The notes: a model not told the origin generated them from the letters alone. Numbered from the stretch's first letter, positions 51,772 through 62,154 are shown. The stretch: DNA of 64,000 nucleotides from UBA1563 sp041671545 (GCA_041671545.1 JBAZBI010000002.1:310001-374000), one strand, 5' to 3'. Translations and numbers: made by a program.

Positions 51772-54003
51772 TTACTTCAACAAAATCATTTTGCGGCTTT
51801 GGACAAAGCTGCCGGCGCGTAAAGTGTAAAAATATATTCCGCTTGCAAGATTATTTCCTTTGAAATCTATCTTGTAATTGCCTGCCGGTTTTTCTTCATT
51901 TACTAATGTTGCAACTTCATTCCCAAGCACATCATAGACTTTTAAACTAACTTTACTTTTTACTGATAACTGAAAACTGATCACTGTACTTGGATTGAAC
52001 GGATTCGGATAATTTTGATTTAACTGAAAATTTAAAGGAATTGAATTTTCGTTTTCAACATCCACAACATCAGCGCCAAACCACCGCATTGCTTGAACCA
52101 AAGGAGAGACTCTATCAAATCCATACCAAAACGGATTTGAACCGGCACCTATTAACGACAACGGATCGAATGCCAGAAAAACAATTTTGTTTCCCGTAGG
52201 TAACGTTCTGTGTGAGCCAACATTATAAGTGTTTCCATTTATTCCTTTGGCAGTCACATCAACTACAGTACCGTCAACGGTTTCAAATCCATCTAACCAA
52301 TTTGAGTAAGTAGAACCTAATTCATACGTCGGATCAATTTTTAACGAGTCTTCATTTAGTGCAAGAACTTTTAAGTAAAGCGAATCTCCGAGTTCGGTTC
52401 CGGCAACAGCGGCAGCTAAGGAAGCTTTTTTTTCATCACCTGCTGTTGCGTAATTAATGTCATTATGATCTGCGGAAACGCCAAGTATATCATACTGAAA
52501 ATCACCTGGAGCATAAGTTGTGTCATTCCAATTTGTAATAGTCCCAAGATAGTCATCACCGGCTAACAGGTAATTATGAGTTGGGGAAGCAGCTAACCAT
52601 TCTTTAATAACAGCATTGTTATTATCTTCTGGTCCAGTGGTAGTGATCTCAAAAATGTTCTGATAATTATCAACTAATTCCTTGGTTAATTTACCATACG
52701 CCCATTTATCTTGTGGAAATTTTATTATTTCCGATCCAGTGGTAGTTGCTCCATTGTATCCAAAATAATAAGATTGCGGATAATCGGTAACTTCAGTGAA
52801 GCCGTTAAAAACTATAAGCGCAGGATTTTCAGGTTTAAAAATATAGTATGACGCAATGCTGCCGTCCTCTTTATTTCCTAAAGCATCAGTCGATGAAATA
52901 TAATAGTAAACTTGCGTTCCGGGTTGAGCGCCGGGAATTGTTCCCTTGAATGTTCGGGAATAATCTGTTGAATCGGTAATAATCATTTGTGATTGTGCAA
53001 AGGTGGTTCCTTTGTCAAAGGAATAATTCAATTCAATTTTTCCATCGTACCCACACTGGTCTATTATAGCTAAAACCTCTCTAGGTTCCGTGCTGAGAGT
53101 TGGTTCTAATTTTGTAAAAAGGGGAATGAACATACATGATTGCCCCAAGTCAACAGCCAAAGCAAAATCAAATGTATATCCCCGGGACCACCAGCCGAAA
53201 TCATTTCCCGGTTGTAATCTTCCATTGCTGTAAAATTTAAATCCATTGTAATTGTTAAGAATGCCGGCACTTATTCTTACTCTTGTAGAATCGGTTGTTG
53301 GACTAAGGTTTCGGATAGCAACGCCAACGATTTCACCTTTGCCTACAATTACTACACTGTTCGATTGATTCATCTGTATCCATTGGTAATTTTGTTCCGC
53401 GGTTTTGAGAATTGGTGATATGATCGTCCCTTTACCGCTATCACTCCAAACATCTTCAGCAAAGGGATTTGTTAATCCTAAACCGGAAACATCAACCCAA
53501 TCTCCGGTTCTGTCCGGATTGTCTAAAAAAGCAGTGATGTTATTGTTTCCATTTCCGGCAGCAGGATAATAGCCTAAATGTTTTTCTCCAATGCTTTGCA
53601 AATCGGATTTATTCCAGTTGAGTTTAACTAATTTTACTTCTAATTGTACGTTTGTGTCCGACATGTCAGCAATTGAAATTCCAATACTTGAAATAGCCAT
53701 ATCTGCGGGGGCGATGAACCACTGCAAAATCCAGTCTTGTCCGAAAATTTCGAGACTTGTATTTGCTTCGTTGATATTAAAATATCTCAACGTATCGTTT
53801 ATCCCCTTTACGCTTTTCACCGGAATTGAATTAGAAAGAAGATGTTTTCTCTGTTTATCTTTTTTTTCTTGTTTAAGATCAAGGGAGGTTGTTGATCCGC
53901 TTGCGGAAATTATTTCTCTGCTTGGTTTAAGCACAACTCTGTTTTGTGCGAATGAACTAATTGCACAGTTGAAGAGTAACCAAAGAATGATGTTCGTTTT
54001 CAT
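51772..54003 (-). CDS. T9SS cargo, paralogue B
   Basis: This 743-residue protein is the first gene of the three-gene T9SS operon and a close paralogue of the next gene: FGQDWILQWFIAPADMAISS, EREVLAIIDQCGYDG-type Ig-like domain, GNKIVFLAFDPLSLIGAGSN, FDRVSPLVQAMRWFGADVVD, and a type A sorting domain ending QSRKMILLK. The signal peptide is MKTNIILWLLFNCAISSFAQ. Function is unknown; repeated occurrence suggests a surface adhesin or hydrolase accessory. A 7-bp array (51959-51986) overlaps the sorting-domain coding sequence. The 270 bases upstream, to the amylase gene, hold no gene. Confidence 0.7.
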   Translation of the reverse strand: MKTNIILWLLFNCAISSFAQNRVVLKPSREIISASGSTTSLDLKQEKKDKQRKHLLSNSIPVKSVKGINDTLRYFNINEANTSLEIFGQDWILQWFIAPADMAISSIGISIADMSDTNVQLEVKLVKLNWNKSDLQSIGEKHLGYYPAAGNGNNNITAFLDNPDRTGDWVDVSGLGLTNPFAEDVWSDSGKGTIISPILKTAEQNYQWIQMNQSNSVVIVGKGEIVGVAIRNLSPTTDSTRVRISAGILNNYNGFKFYSNGRLQPGNDFGWWSRGYTFDFALAVDLGQSCMFIPLFTKLEPTLSTEPREVLAIIDQCGYDGKIELNYSFDKGTTFAQSQMIITDSTDYSRTFKGTIPGAQPGTQVYYYISSTDALGNKEDGSIASYYIFKPENPALIVFNGFTEVTDYPQSYYFGYNGATTTGSEIIKFPQDKWAYGKLTKELVDNYQNIFEITTTGPEDNNNAVIKEWLAASPTHNYLLAGDDYLGTITNWNDTTYAPGDFQYDILGVSADHNDINYATAGDEKKASLAAAVAGTELGDSLYLKVLALNEDSLKIDPTYELGSTYSNWLDGFETVDGTVVDVTAKGINGNTYNVGSHRTLPTGNKIVFLAFDPLSLIGAGSNPFWYGFDRVSPLVQAMRWFGADVVDVENENSIPLNFQLNQNYPNPFNPSTVISFQLSVKSKVSLKVYDVLGNEVATLVNEEKPAGNYKIDFKGNNLASGIYFYTLRAGSFVQSRKMILLK

Positions 54004-54273
54004 ACCGTTCCCACATTATGAATAAACTATTTAATACCGATTATATTTTTTGATGAATATCAAATGAAACCCATATCTTTTACATGAACATTTTTCACTT
54101 GGAAAGCAAACTAATAAAAAAACGAGTAAAGTCAAATTGATGAAAGGATGATTGCTGAAAACGCTTCTCATCCCATCAGTTTTAGTAACGGGCTGAATTC
54201 TTTTCACTTTTTTTAGCTCTCTATTTTGTCTATTTTTTCATGTCGATTTATGAAACCTCAATTGGAGACCGTT
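54004..54273. other. Divergent gap between T9SS paralogue B and the amylase gene
   Basis: The 270 bases contain no ORF I would call. A GGAG ribosome site for the amylase gene lies at 54264-54267. I see no convincing promoter or repeat in it. Confidence 0.6.
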
Positions 54274-57200
54274 ATGAAAATTAGTTCTCTTACTAAAATA
54301 TTTTTTCTGGTTTTATTTGTTGCAGTTGCTGATTTGTTTCCGCAAACAGTTCCGGTAACTTTTCATTTTAAACCCGATTACACTCAGTTTAAAGCCTTAC
54401 GCGTGGTGGGTACTTTCAGTAACTGGAACAATGCCGACGATAATTTCAAAATGACCGATGTGAACGGCGATGGTGAATATGAACTGACCGCTGCACTTGC
54501 TGAAGGAGTTACCCATAATTATAAATTTGTAATGGATGCCAGTTGGGATTTTGCTTACGGCGATCCCGATAACCCCGCAATAAACATTGCCGATAACAAC
54601 AACTCAATGCTTGATGTTAAAGATCCGATGATAACGTATCTTCTTCCGCGCGGAATGAATACGAAGAATGAATTCTTTATTGATACTACAATGGCAGGAC
54701 TTCCTATCAGAGCAATCTTCGCTTTCAAACCGGAAAACCCTCTTAACTTAACAACTTTGAAAGTTACCATTGATGGTGTTGAAGTTACTAATCCAACTCA
54801 ATATTACGATGCGGCAAAACAAGAATTTTTGTATCAGCCCGTTCCGGCGCTTGGTTCCGGCAACCATACGGTTTCCATTTCAGTTTCATCTTCGATTGGT
54901 ACGGCTTCAAAGCAATCAACCTTTACGCGACTGCCGGGTTACGTTGTGTATTTAGTTCCTACTGATTTTTATTACGACAAGAATAGTTCTAAAGGATATC
55001 TAACTCAAGATGTAACGGCGGTTTCGGTTGTTGGTGAATTTAATAATTGGAACCAGGCAATGCATCCGATGAACGACAATAATAATGATGGTTTATGGGA
55101 AAACACTGCGTTGTTAAAAGAAGGTTCATATCAATATAAAATGAAAATTAACGGGCAGTTTTGGCTGAACGATCCCGATGAACCGAAGTTTGATAACGTT
55201 CCGAATAACAACATGGTCACAGTAAAAGCAGATTCTCTTTCAAACATAAAATTAATTTCTCCTTCGGATGAAACGGTTTTTTCTTCGGATAACATGCAAA
55301 TAAATTTTAGGGCGCTTTTGCGTCCGGGTGTAAAATCAAAGGGAGTTAATCAATCAACCATTCAAGTAAAATTGGATGATGTTTTAGCGGCTTCAGCTTT
55401 TCAAAGTGATAGTTCAATAGTGAACGCGACTTTAATGCTTGCAGGAGAAGGACGACATACGGTTTCTGTTTCATTTTCAAATAACGAAGGAGTCGCTGCA
55501 TCAGAAAATTATTCCTACGGAATTTATCTTGGTAAGACGGGGAAATATTTTGTTGATGCCGGTAAAGATGAACCATATAAATATCCCGCTACGGTAAAAG
55601 ACGGTTCGTGCGATATTCTTTCAGTTAAAATTGATGAAACCCCACAGCACGATTCTTTGAAATTCACCGTTCAAATGAGAGATGTTTCAGATCGAACTCG
55701 ATTAGGGTTAATCATCTCCAATCCTACAAAAACGTTGGTGAATGATCCGATCGGCTTGGATATTAAAACGTATGAGTGGGAAGGAAGCGGAATCTTTGCA
55801 TCAATCGGCGCTCCCGGAAACGCATATGAATGTAAATCAAAAGAAAATAGATTTATGATTAAACGCGATCCTTACACGGCAAGCGGAGAGTTGATAAAAT
55901 TGAATAGCGATGTGCTCACAAAAAAAGAATTTGTATTCAACGTAAGTTTGCAATTTTTAGACAGTCTCTTAACCGGTTGGATGCAGACAAGAAATATTTC
56001 TCTCTTCTCTTATCTTTCTGCTGAAGATACTAGCGGCGGCGCTTATGAAGTAGGAATGAATGACGGAGGAACATACATGGACGAAGACCCGGACATTTAC
56101 GACGCCGCATTTGTAAGAAGTGGAATCTGGCAAAAACGGATGTTCGCAAATTATATTCCCACCGGCTCACCCAACGGTCCAAGTTTAGTTGCTCTTGATG
56201 GAGCGGGAAGAGGAATTTTACCACTCAAAGCAAAAGATATTTCCGACAGCCTTGCAACATATGGTCCGGTAGTTACAATGTTAACTCCCGGTGTTGAGTA
56301 TTGGTACAGAGATATAAATTTCCGCGGAAAGTTGAGCGATTCAACAATCCAATCAATTTCATTTTTCTTTAATGGAGTCGAAAGTACTCAGCCGGTAGTA
56401 AACGGAAACTTTTCTGTTCCCATTACACTCGTTGACGGTGCAAATAAAGTTTACGTTCGCGCAGTTGATTCAAGAGGATTTGCTACGGTTTCCAAAGAAG
56501 TAATTTTGTCGATCAATCCTGATTACACTCCCGATCTTTGGATCAACGGTTCTTCTATTGGGCGACAAGTAACTTTGTGGGTAAATGGTTCTTCACCGAG
56601 AGGTTTGGCATTATCTTATTTATGGTCGTCAGATTTAACTAACCCGGCTTCTACGATCGGAATTGTAACCGATACAATTACAACTTTTACTATGCCAACG
56701 GTGAGTGGAGAATATTATTATACTTGTCGTGTAAAAGATTCACAGAACAGAATTAAGAACGCAAGAATTCTTGTTAAAGTAGTGGGAGATTCAGTTCGTG
56801 TTGCCGGTATTAACGAACATGCAGCCTGGATTGATAAAGCGATTGTTTATGAAATTTATCCGAGAGCTTTTACAGAGCAAGGCGGATTTCTCGGAATCAT
56901 CGATAGAATTCCCGACATGAAAGACCTTGGAATAAACACTCTTTGGTTAATGCCGATCTACAAAGGTCCTACGACTCACGGTTATGAAATTACCGACTAC
57001 TACGGCTTTGAAGAAGATTACGGAACCGAAGCAGATTTTATTAAACTAATGGCTGAATTAAAGAAAGCTGGAATAAAAATTATTCTCGATTTCGTTGTTA
57101 ATCATACTTCCATCCAACATCCGTTTATGCAAAATGTGTTTGAGTACCGTGGATATTCACCATGGGCTAACTGGTATATCTGGAGTGGCGAACCGGGCAA

Positions 57201-58398
57201 TTCAAATTTCCAATTTTTATTTGATTGGGCTTCTCTACCAAATTTAAATCATAACGATGTTGAAGTCCGCAATTATTTTGCAAAAGTTGCAGAGTATTGG
57301 GTTAAAAAATATGGTATCGATGGTTACCGCTGCGATGTTGCCTGGGGTGTTGAACAGCGAAATCAATTATTCTGGCAGGAATGGCGAAAGAAAATTAAAA
57401 ATATCAAACCGGAAGTTTTTTTGGAAGCTGAAGCCTCCTCTTCCGATCCAACGTTCTATCAAAAAAGATTCGACTCCGCCAACGACTGGGATTTGCGTAA
57501 TAAGCTTTTAGGAGCAATTAGCGGCACGGTTTCTATAAACGATATGCATACGGTAGCGATGCGGGCGTACACAGACGGCAGACCGTTTAGATTTGTCGAG
57601 AATCATGATGAAGCCCGCGTTACTTACTCTTTTGACAGCAGAAGAAATAAATTGGCGCACACAATTTTGCTTACGTTAAACGGAGTTCCGCTTATCTATT
57701 CCGGTGGAGAAGTTGGTGAATTAACCAACCGCGATAAAGTTAATTGGAGCGATCCCGACAATACGAGACCGTATTTCAAAAAAATTATCAGTGTTCGTAA
57801 TAAATATCTTGTAAATCCTAAAGTTTCAAGATTGCCAAATACAGTTCCGGCAAAAATTTACACGTATGCTTCGCTGAGTGATACGAATATTGTTCTTACT
57901 GCCGCTAATTTAAAAAATGAAATTCTAAATGCCGATATTGATTTAAGCGGTTTGCCCTGGGATGGTACAAGCAATTATTATTTAACCGATCTTATTGATG
58001 GAACGGTTTATACCGTAACACCGCAACAACACGCAGCGTTTCAAATCGCTTTAAATGAATTTGAAGCAAAGCTTTTCTACTTCAGTAAATACCCGGTTGT
58101 GGTTGGTGTTGATGAGAAAGATAATTTAACCGTTACGGAATTTAAATTGCAGCAGAATTATCCGAATCCGTTTAACCCGACAACCACAATTAAATTCCAG
58201 TTGCCAAACCAAGAGCATGTTTCTCTAAAAATCTTTGATATACTCGGAAGGGAAGTAACAACTTTGATTGATGATATTAAAAGTGCTGGCGTTCACCAAG
58301 TTGAATTTAACGCCGCCGGTTATGCATCCGGTGTATATTTCTATCAAGTTAAAGCGGGAAGTTTTATTGACACGAAAAAGTTTGTCTTGATGAAGTAG
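54274..58398 (+). CDS. Secreted GH13 alpha-amylase family enzyme with starch-binding modules and T9SS domain
   Basis: This 1374-residue extracellular enzyme should cleave alpha-glucans. After a signal peptide (MKISSLTKIFFLVLFVAVAD) come two glycogen-binding E-set/CBM48-like modules (VVGTFSNWNNADDNFKMTD; VVGEFNNWNQAMHPMNDNN), Ig-like linkers and a further beta module. The GH13 barrel starts near residue 850 (IYEIYPRAFTEQGGFLGIID). Catalytic residues are visible: nucleophile Asp1021 in DGYRCDVAW, acid/base Glu in FLEAEA (1051 or 1053) and Asp1112 in VENHDEAR. A type A sorting domain ends it. The ATG at 54274 has GGAG six bases upstream; the frame continues to 54226. Neopullulanase or amylase type is not resolved. 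Confidence 0.9.
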   Translation: MKISSLTKIFFLVLFVAVADLFPQTVPVTFHFKPDYTQFKALRVVGTFSNWNNADDNFKMTDVNGDGEYELTAALAEGVTHNYKFVMDASWDFAYGDPDNPAINIADNNNSMLDVKDPMITYLLPRGMNTKNEFFIDTTMAGLPIRAIFAFKPENPLNLTTLKVTIDGVEVTNPTQYYDAAKQEFLYQPVPALGSGNHTVSISVSSSIGTASKQSTFTRLPGYVVYLVPTDFYYDKNSSKGYLTQDVTAVSVVGEFNNWNQAMHPMNDNNNDGLWENTALLKEGSYQYKMKINGQFWLNDPDEPKFDNVPNNNMVTVKADSLSNIKLISPSDETVFSSDNMQINFRALLRPGVKSKGVNQSTIQVKLDDVLAASAFQSDSSIVNATLMLAGEGRHTVSVSFSNNEGVAASENYSYGIYLGKTGKYFVDAGKDEPYKYPATVKDGSCDILSVKIDETPQHDSLKFTVQMRDVSDRTRLGLIISNPTKTLVNDPIGLDIKTYEWEGSGIFASIGAPGNAYECKSKENRFMIKRDPYTASGELIKLNSDVLTKKEFVFNVSLQFLDSLLTGWMQTRNISLFSYLSAEDTSGGAYEVGMNDGGTYMDEDPDIYDAAFVRSGIWQKRMFANYIPTGSPNGPSLVALDGAGRGILPLKAKDISDSLATYGPVVTMLTPGVEYWYRDINFRGKLSDSTIQSISFFFNGVESTQPVVNGNFSVPITLVDGANKVYVRAVDSRGFATVSKEVILSINPDYTPDLWINGSSIGRQVTLWVNGSSPRGLALSYLWSSDLTNPASTIGIVTDTITTFTMPTVSGEYYYTCRVKDSQNRIKNARILVKVVGDSVRVAGINEHAAWIDKAIVYEIYPRAFTEQGGFLGIIDRIPDMKDLGINTLWLMPIYKGPTTHGYEITDYYGFEEDYGTEADFIKLMAELKKAGIKIILDFVVNHTSIQHPFMQNVFEYRGYSPWANWYIWSGEPGNSNFQFLFDWASLPNLNHNDVEVRNYFAKVAEYWVKKYGIDGYRCDVAWGVEQRNQLFWQEWRKKIKNIKPEVFLEAEASSSDPTFYQKRFDSANDWDLRNKLLGAISGTVSINDMHTVAMRAYTDGRPFRFVENHDEARVTYSFDSRRNKLAHTILLTLNGVPLIYSGGEVGELTNRDKVNWSDPDNTRPYFKKIISVRNKYLVNPKVSRLPNTVPAKIYTYASLSDTNIVLTAANLKNEILNADIDLSGLPWDGTSNYYLTDLIDGTVYTVTPQQHAAFQIALNEFEAKLFYFSKYPVVVGVDEKDNLTVTEFKLQQNYPNPFNPTTTIKFQLPNQEHVSLKIFDILGREVTTLIDDIKSAGVHQVEFNAAGYASGVYFYQVKAGSFIDTKKFVLMK

Positions 58399-58440
58399 AA
58401 GTAAGAAATCAGAATTAAATAGTCAGAAGAAATTGAGAGA

Positions 58441-58478
58441 AACCTCCGGTGCTTAAGAAGCATCGGAGGTTTTGTTTT
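58441..58478. terminator. Terminator between the amylase gene and the small T9SS gene
   Basis: AACCTCCGGTGCTT (58441-58454) pairs with AAGCATCGGAGGTT (58458-58471) in a 14-bp stem with one G:U pair and a 3-base loop; TTTGTTTTT follows. It serves the amylase gene and may also affect the convergent gene. Confidence 0.88.
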
Positions 58479-59401
58479 TACTTCAGTAAAATCATTTTAC
58501 GGTTTTGAATAAAATTATCTGCCCGTAAAATATAAAAATATATTCCACTTGCAAGTTTGCTTCCATCAAAATCAATTTTATAAGTACCTTCTGACTCTTC
58601 TTCATTCACTAATATTGCTACTTCTTTTCCCAACACATCATAAACTTTCAAACTAACTTTACTGTTCACTGACAACTGAAAACTGATTACCGTACTTGGG
58701 TTGAATGGGTTTGGAAAGTTTTGATTTAAGATAAATAAGTTGGGAGAAAAGTTCTCATCAGAATTTATTAAAGTGATTTTCTTCCCGTATTCTTTCCCAT
58801 CGATCTTTGCATAAACGAGATTAGTAGAACCACAACCCATTTCACAAACCGAGCCATACAACTCCCCAAATCCCTTTGCTAATGTATAGATTGAACCAGG
58901 GATAAAAGATTGATCTTGGAAAGTCTTTAGTTGTGTTGGAATACCGAAGGCAGAATCGTTTCTTACCGATAAACATTGTGTAAAATAATTACCGGAACTT
59001 GTAATTCGACCATGTGAAGAATAAATATTGTCTCCGGCTTGAGCAAACAAACTATCCGACATGTACTCATGATTTGCAGTCGTATCGTTAATATACCGAT
59101 AAACACAGCCGGTAAGTGAATCAATTCTTTCAAATTGGTTATACTGATATTGGCTAGGAGTAATATCTTTATGCAATAAGATTTTATAAGTATGACCGTT
59201 TTCAAGTAAAGTATCGCCAATAACTTCAATGGAATGAGAACTTGAGTCAGTTGGAGGGAAAGGCATTTGTTCCCAGTAGGATTGATACTCCCAGTAATTG
59301 CCTGTCTGTAAAGGATAGTAGTTCAATAATTCTTTAAGCGAATCAACTTGCGCAAAAAGAAAGGCGGGTATAAAAACTAAGAAACAGAAATGTCTTCTCA
59401 T
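58478..59401 (-). CDS. Small T9SS cargo of unknown function
   Basis: This 307-residue secreted protein has a signal peptide (MRRHFCFLVFIPAFLFAQ), about 210 residues of unrecognised beta-rich sequence (LLNYYPLQTGNYWEYQSYWE, SIYTLAKGFGELYGSVCEMG) and a type A sorting domain (NQNFPNPFNPSTVISFQLSV ... QNRKMILLK). The start 'YYPLQTGNYWEY' is common in short uncharacterised exported proteins of this phylum. The ribosome site GGAGGA is good. A five-unit 7-bp array (58658-58692) lies in the sorting-domain sequence. It is monocistronic. Confidence 0.72.
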   Translation of the reverse strand: MRRHFCFLVFIPAFLFAQVDSLKELLNYYPLQTGNYWEYQSYWEQMPFPPTDSSSHSIEVIGDTLLENGHTYKILLHKDITPSQYQYNQFERIDSLTGCVYRYINDTTANHEYMSDSLFAQAGDNIYSSHGRITSSGNYFTQCLSVRNDSAFGIPTQLKTFQDQSFIPGSIYTLAKGFGELYGSVCEMGCGSTNLVYAKIDGKEYGKKITLINSDENFSPNLFILNQNFPNPFNPSTVISFQLSVNSKVSLKVYDVLGKEVAILVNEEESEGTYKIDFDGSKLASGIYFYILRADNFIQNRKMILLK

Positions 59402-59519
59402 AAATCTTCCTCCAAATGGAAATTATAAGTACAGTTCATTATTGGTAACAATCGAACGGATTGTTTTGTGCAACTTAATTTAAAACATCTGGAATTGCAA
59501 TTTCTCTCTTTCCGAACAC

Positions 59520-61535
59520 TTAACTCATTTTCTTTTTCAATCTTTCTATCTCATCTCTAAGTGAAGCGGCGCGTTCAAATTCCAAATCTTTTGCCGACTT
59601 ATACATTTCATCGGTAAGCTGTTGTATCAAATCTTCTTTCTGTTCTTTCGTCATGTACTTAATTACCGGTTCGGCAACTTTAGAAAATGGAGTATCATAT
59701 TTTTCTCCGTCTCTTGTCCGCACATCGGCTATTGAAGTAGAGGACATAATTTCATCGAACGTTTTGTAAATTGTCTGTGGAGTAATATTATTCGCAATAT
59801 TATATTCCGTTTGAACTATCCGCCGCCGTTTTGTTTCTTCAATTACCTTTCGCATTGATTCCGTAATTCTATCGGCGTACATAATAACCAGTCCGTTCAC
59901 ATTTCGCGCGGTTCTTCCGGCTGTTTGCATCAGTGAACGTTCACTGCGGAGAAATCCTTCTTTGTCCGCGTCAATAATTGCAACGAGAGAAACCTCCGGT
60001 AAATCTAATCCTTCGCGAAGTAAGTTAACACCGACGAGTACATCAAAATCACCAAGACGCAGATCGCGCAGAATTTCTACACGTTCAAGCGCGTCAACAT
60101 CGCTGTGAATGTAGCGGACGAGAATGCCAAGTTTTTCAAGATAGTCAGCAAGGTCTTCCGCCATTTTTTTTGTTAGCGTTGTTACCAGCACTCTTTCTTT
60201 TTTTGTTACACGAATTCTGATCTCTCCAAGTAGATCATCTATCTGTCCTTTTATCGGGCGAACTTCAATTTCGGGATCAAGCAATCCGGTTGGACGAATG
60301 ATCTGTTCAACAAAAATTCCTTCCGATTTTTCCAATTCATAATCGCTTGGTGTTGCACTTATAAAAATTGTCTGATTTAACTTTGCATAAAATTCATCGA
60401 ACTTCATCGGTCGGTTATCAAGCGCGGAAGGAAGCCGGAAGCCATATTCCACAAGGGTTTCCTTGCGTGACCGGTCGCCGTTGTACATCCCGCGTACCTG
60501 TGGAATGGTTACGTGTGATTCATCTATAATCAAAAGAAAATCTTTCGGGAAGTAATCCATCAATGTTGATGGACGAGTTCCCGGTTCGCGGTTTTCCATG
60601 TGGCGAGAATAATTTTCTATCCCCGAGCAGTAGCCGATCTCTTTCATCATTTCGATATCGAACTTTGTCCGTTGCTCAATTCTTTGCGCTTCCAAATATC
60701 TTTCTTGTTGATGATAATATCGCAAACGTTCTTCAAGTTCAATCTCAATTAGTTTGATGGCCTTTTGCATTTGTCCCCGCTCGGTTACATAATATTTAGC
60801 AGGATAAATTGCAGTCGATTCAATTTCTTCTTTTGTTTCTCCGGTGATTGAATCGATAACGGAAAGTTTTTCAATCTCATCATCCCATAATTGAATACGT
60901 ATCGCTTCTTCATATTGATAAGCGGGAATAACTTCAATAATATCTCCGCGTACACGGAAAGTGCCGCGGGTAAAATCCGTATCGTTCCGGACGAAATAAA
61001 TATCGGTAAGCGTTCGCAGAATTTCTTTCTTGGAGGTTTTCTGATTTTTCTTTAAAAAATAAATTTGTTTCGCGTATTCTTCCGGCGCGCCGATACCGTA
61101 AATACAGCTAACGCTTGCAACAATGATGATATCGCTTCGCCCTTCAATTAATGCTGTAGTTGCTTTTAGGCGAAGACGGTCAATTTCTTCATTCACGGCA
61201 AAATCTTTTTCGATAAAGGTATCGGAAGAAATAACGTACGCCTCGGGCTGATAGTAATCATAATAGCTGATAAAAAACTCAACCGCATTTTTGGGGAAGA
61301 ATGATTTGAACTCGGAATACAACTGTGCCGCAAGCGTTTTGTTGTGCGAGATGATCAGCGTTGGTTTGTTTAGTTGTTGAATAACATTGGAGATGGTAAA
61401 CGTTTTTCCGCTGCCGGTAACTCCAAGCAGCGTTTGGAATTTGTCACCACGCTTTATGCCGTCAACCAATTCTTGAATTGCCCGCGGTTGATCGCCGGAA
61501 GGCTGATAATTTGATACTAATTCGAAAGTCTTCAT
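59520..61535 (-). CDS. uvrB: UvrABC system protein B
   Basis: This 671-residue nucleotide excision repair helicase loads on damaged DNA with UvrA and recruits UvrC. It has Walker A GVTGSGKTFTI, the beta-hairpin region (YYDYYQPEAYV), the DEAD-like DESHV, helicase motifs V/VI (GVNLLREGLDLPEVSL, QTAGRTARN) and a C-terminal UVR motif (LTDEMYKSAKDLEFERAASL). The length is the family norm. The reading frame extends upstream to 61595, but the ATG at 61535 starts the canonical N-terminus (MKTFELVSNYQPSGDQPRA). It faces the DUF423 gene with an 80-base gap. Confidence 0.95.
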   Translation of the reverse strand: MKTFELVSNYQPSGDQPRAIQELVDGIKRGDKFQTLLGVTGSGKTFTISNVIQQLNKPTLIISHNKTLAAQLYSEFKSFFPKNAVEFFISYYDYYQPEAYVISSDTFIEKDFAVNEEIDRLRLKATTALIEGRSDIIIVASVSCIYGIGAPEEYAKQIYFLKKNQKTSKKEILRTLTDIYFVRNDTDFTRGTFRVRGDIIEVIPAYQYEEAIRIQLWDDEIEKLSVIDSITGETKEEIESTAIYPAKYYVTERGQMQKAIKLIEIELEERLRYYHQQERYLEAQRIEQRTKFDIEMMKEIGYCSGIENYSRHMENREPGTRPSTLMDYFPKDFLLIIDESHVTIPQVRGMYNGDRSRKETLVEYGFRLPSALDNRPMKFDEFYAKLNQTIFISATPSDYELEKSEGIFVEQIIRPTGLLDPEIEVRPIKGQIDDLLGEIRIRVTKKERVLVTTLTKKMAEDLADYLEKLGILVRYIHSDVDALERVEILRDLRLGDFDVLVGVNLLREGLDLPEVSLVAIIDADKEGFLRSERSLMQTAGRTARNVNGLVIMYADRITESMRKVIEETKRRRIVQTEYNIANNITPQTIYKTFDEIMSSTSIADVRTRDGEKYDTPFSKVAEPVIKYMTKEQKEDLIQQLTDEMYKSAKDLEFERAASLRDEIERLKKKMS

Positions 61536-61615
61536 TTCTTTTAATAAATTTATAGTTGGAATTCTAAGATACAGGTTTAAGTACAAATTCAACAAGAGAA
61601 AAAGAAAGTAGAATT

Positions 61616-61981
61616 ATGAAAAAAAGTTTTGTTATGACTGCCGGAGTATTCGGTTTTATCGGTGTCGCCCTTGGCGCTTTCGGCGGGCACGCGTTAAAGG
61701 AACTGATCTCTCCCGAAATGCTGGAAATTTATAAAATCGGGGTTCAATATCATTTGATACACGCGGTGGTATTGCTTGTAATTGCACTTTCGGGAAAAGA
61801 ATTTATAAAACAATCTTTTGTTTTTTTTGCTGCGGGAATTCTTCTCTTCTCCTTTTCGCTTTATGCTTACGCGATTAGTGGATTGAAATTTCTCGTTTTT
61901 ATTACTCCACTTGGCGGAACAAGCTTGTTAATTGGTTGGGGATTGGTGGTTTATCAATCATGGAAACAAGTAAAAGAATAG
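61616..61981 (+). CDS. DUF423 family small membrane protein (YgdD-like)
   Basis: This 121-residue inner-membrane protein has four hydrophobic segments and the family signature GAFGGHALKE near residue 20, with IYKIGVQYHLIHAVVLL after it. DUF423 proteins are widespread and uncharacterised. It starts from an ATG with a purine-rich AAGAAAGTAG upstream, divergent from uvrB. Nothing in the context suggests a specific role. Confidence 0.8.
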   Translation: MKKSFVMTAGVFGFIGVALGAFGGHALKELISPEMLEIYKIGVQYHLIHAVVLLVIALSGKEFIKQSFVFFAAGILLFSFSLYAYAISGLKFLVFITPLGGTSLLIGWGLVVYQSWKQVKE

Positions 61982-61995
61982 AAAACTAAAAACGC

Positions 61996-62040
61996 AACCT
62001 CGAAGGTTTAGGAAGAAATTTGTATCCGATCTTCGAGGTT
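61996..62040 (+). other. Long-loop hairpin after the DUF423 gene
   Basis: AACCTCGAAG (61996-62005) and CTTCGAGGTT (62031-62040) form a perfect 10-bp stem with a 25-base loop. No T tract follows, so it is not a standard terminator. Confidence 0.45.
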
Positions 62041-62059
62041 ACTCCCAAATTTCCCTAAA

Positions 62060-62087
62060 CCATCAGCCATCAACATTCATCCATCCT
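62060..62087. repeat. Heptanucleotide repeat, four units of CCATCAN type
   Basis: Units are CCATCAG, CCATCAA, CATTCAT and CCATCCT, in exact 7-base steps between the DUF423 gene and the epimerase gene. It is similar in type to the array at 15844-15922. Confidence 0.6.
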
Positions 62088-62154
62088 AATTTCACATTAA
62101 CCGAATTCATTCTTATTTTTATGACGCTATTTGTTAATTAAAAGAAGTACTTCA

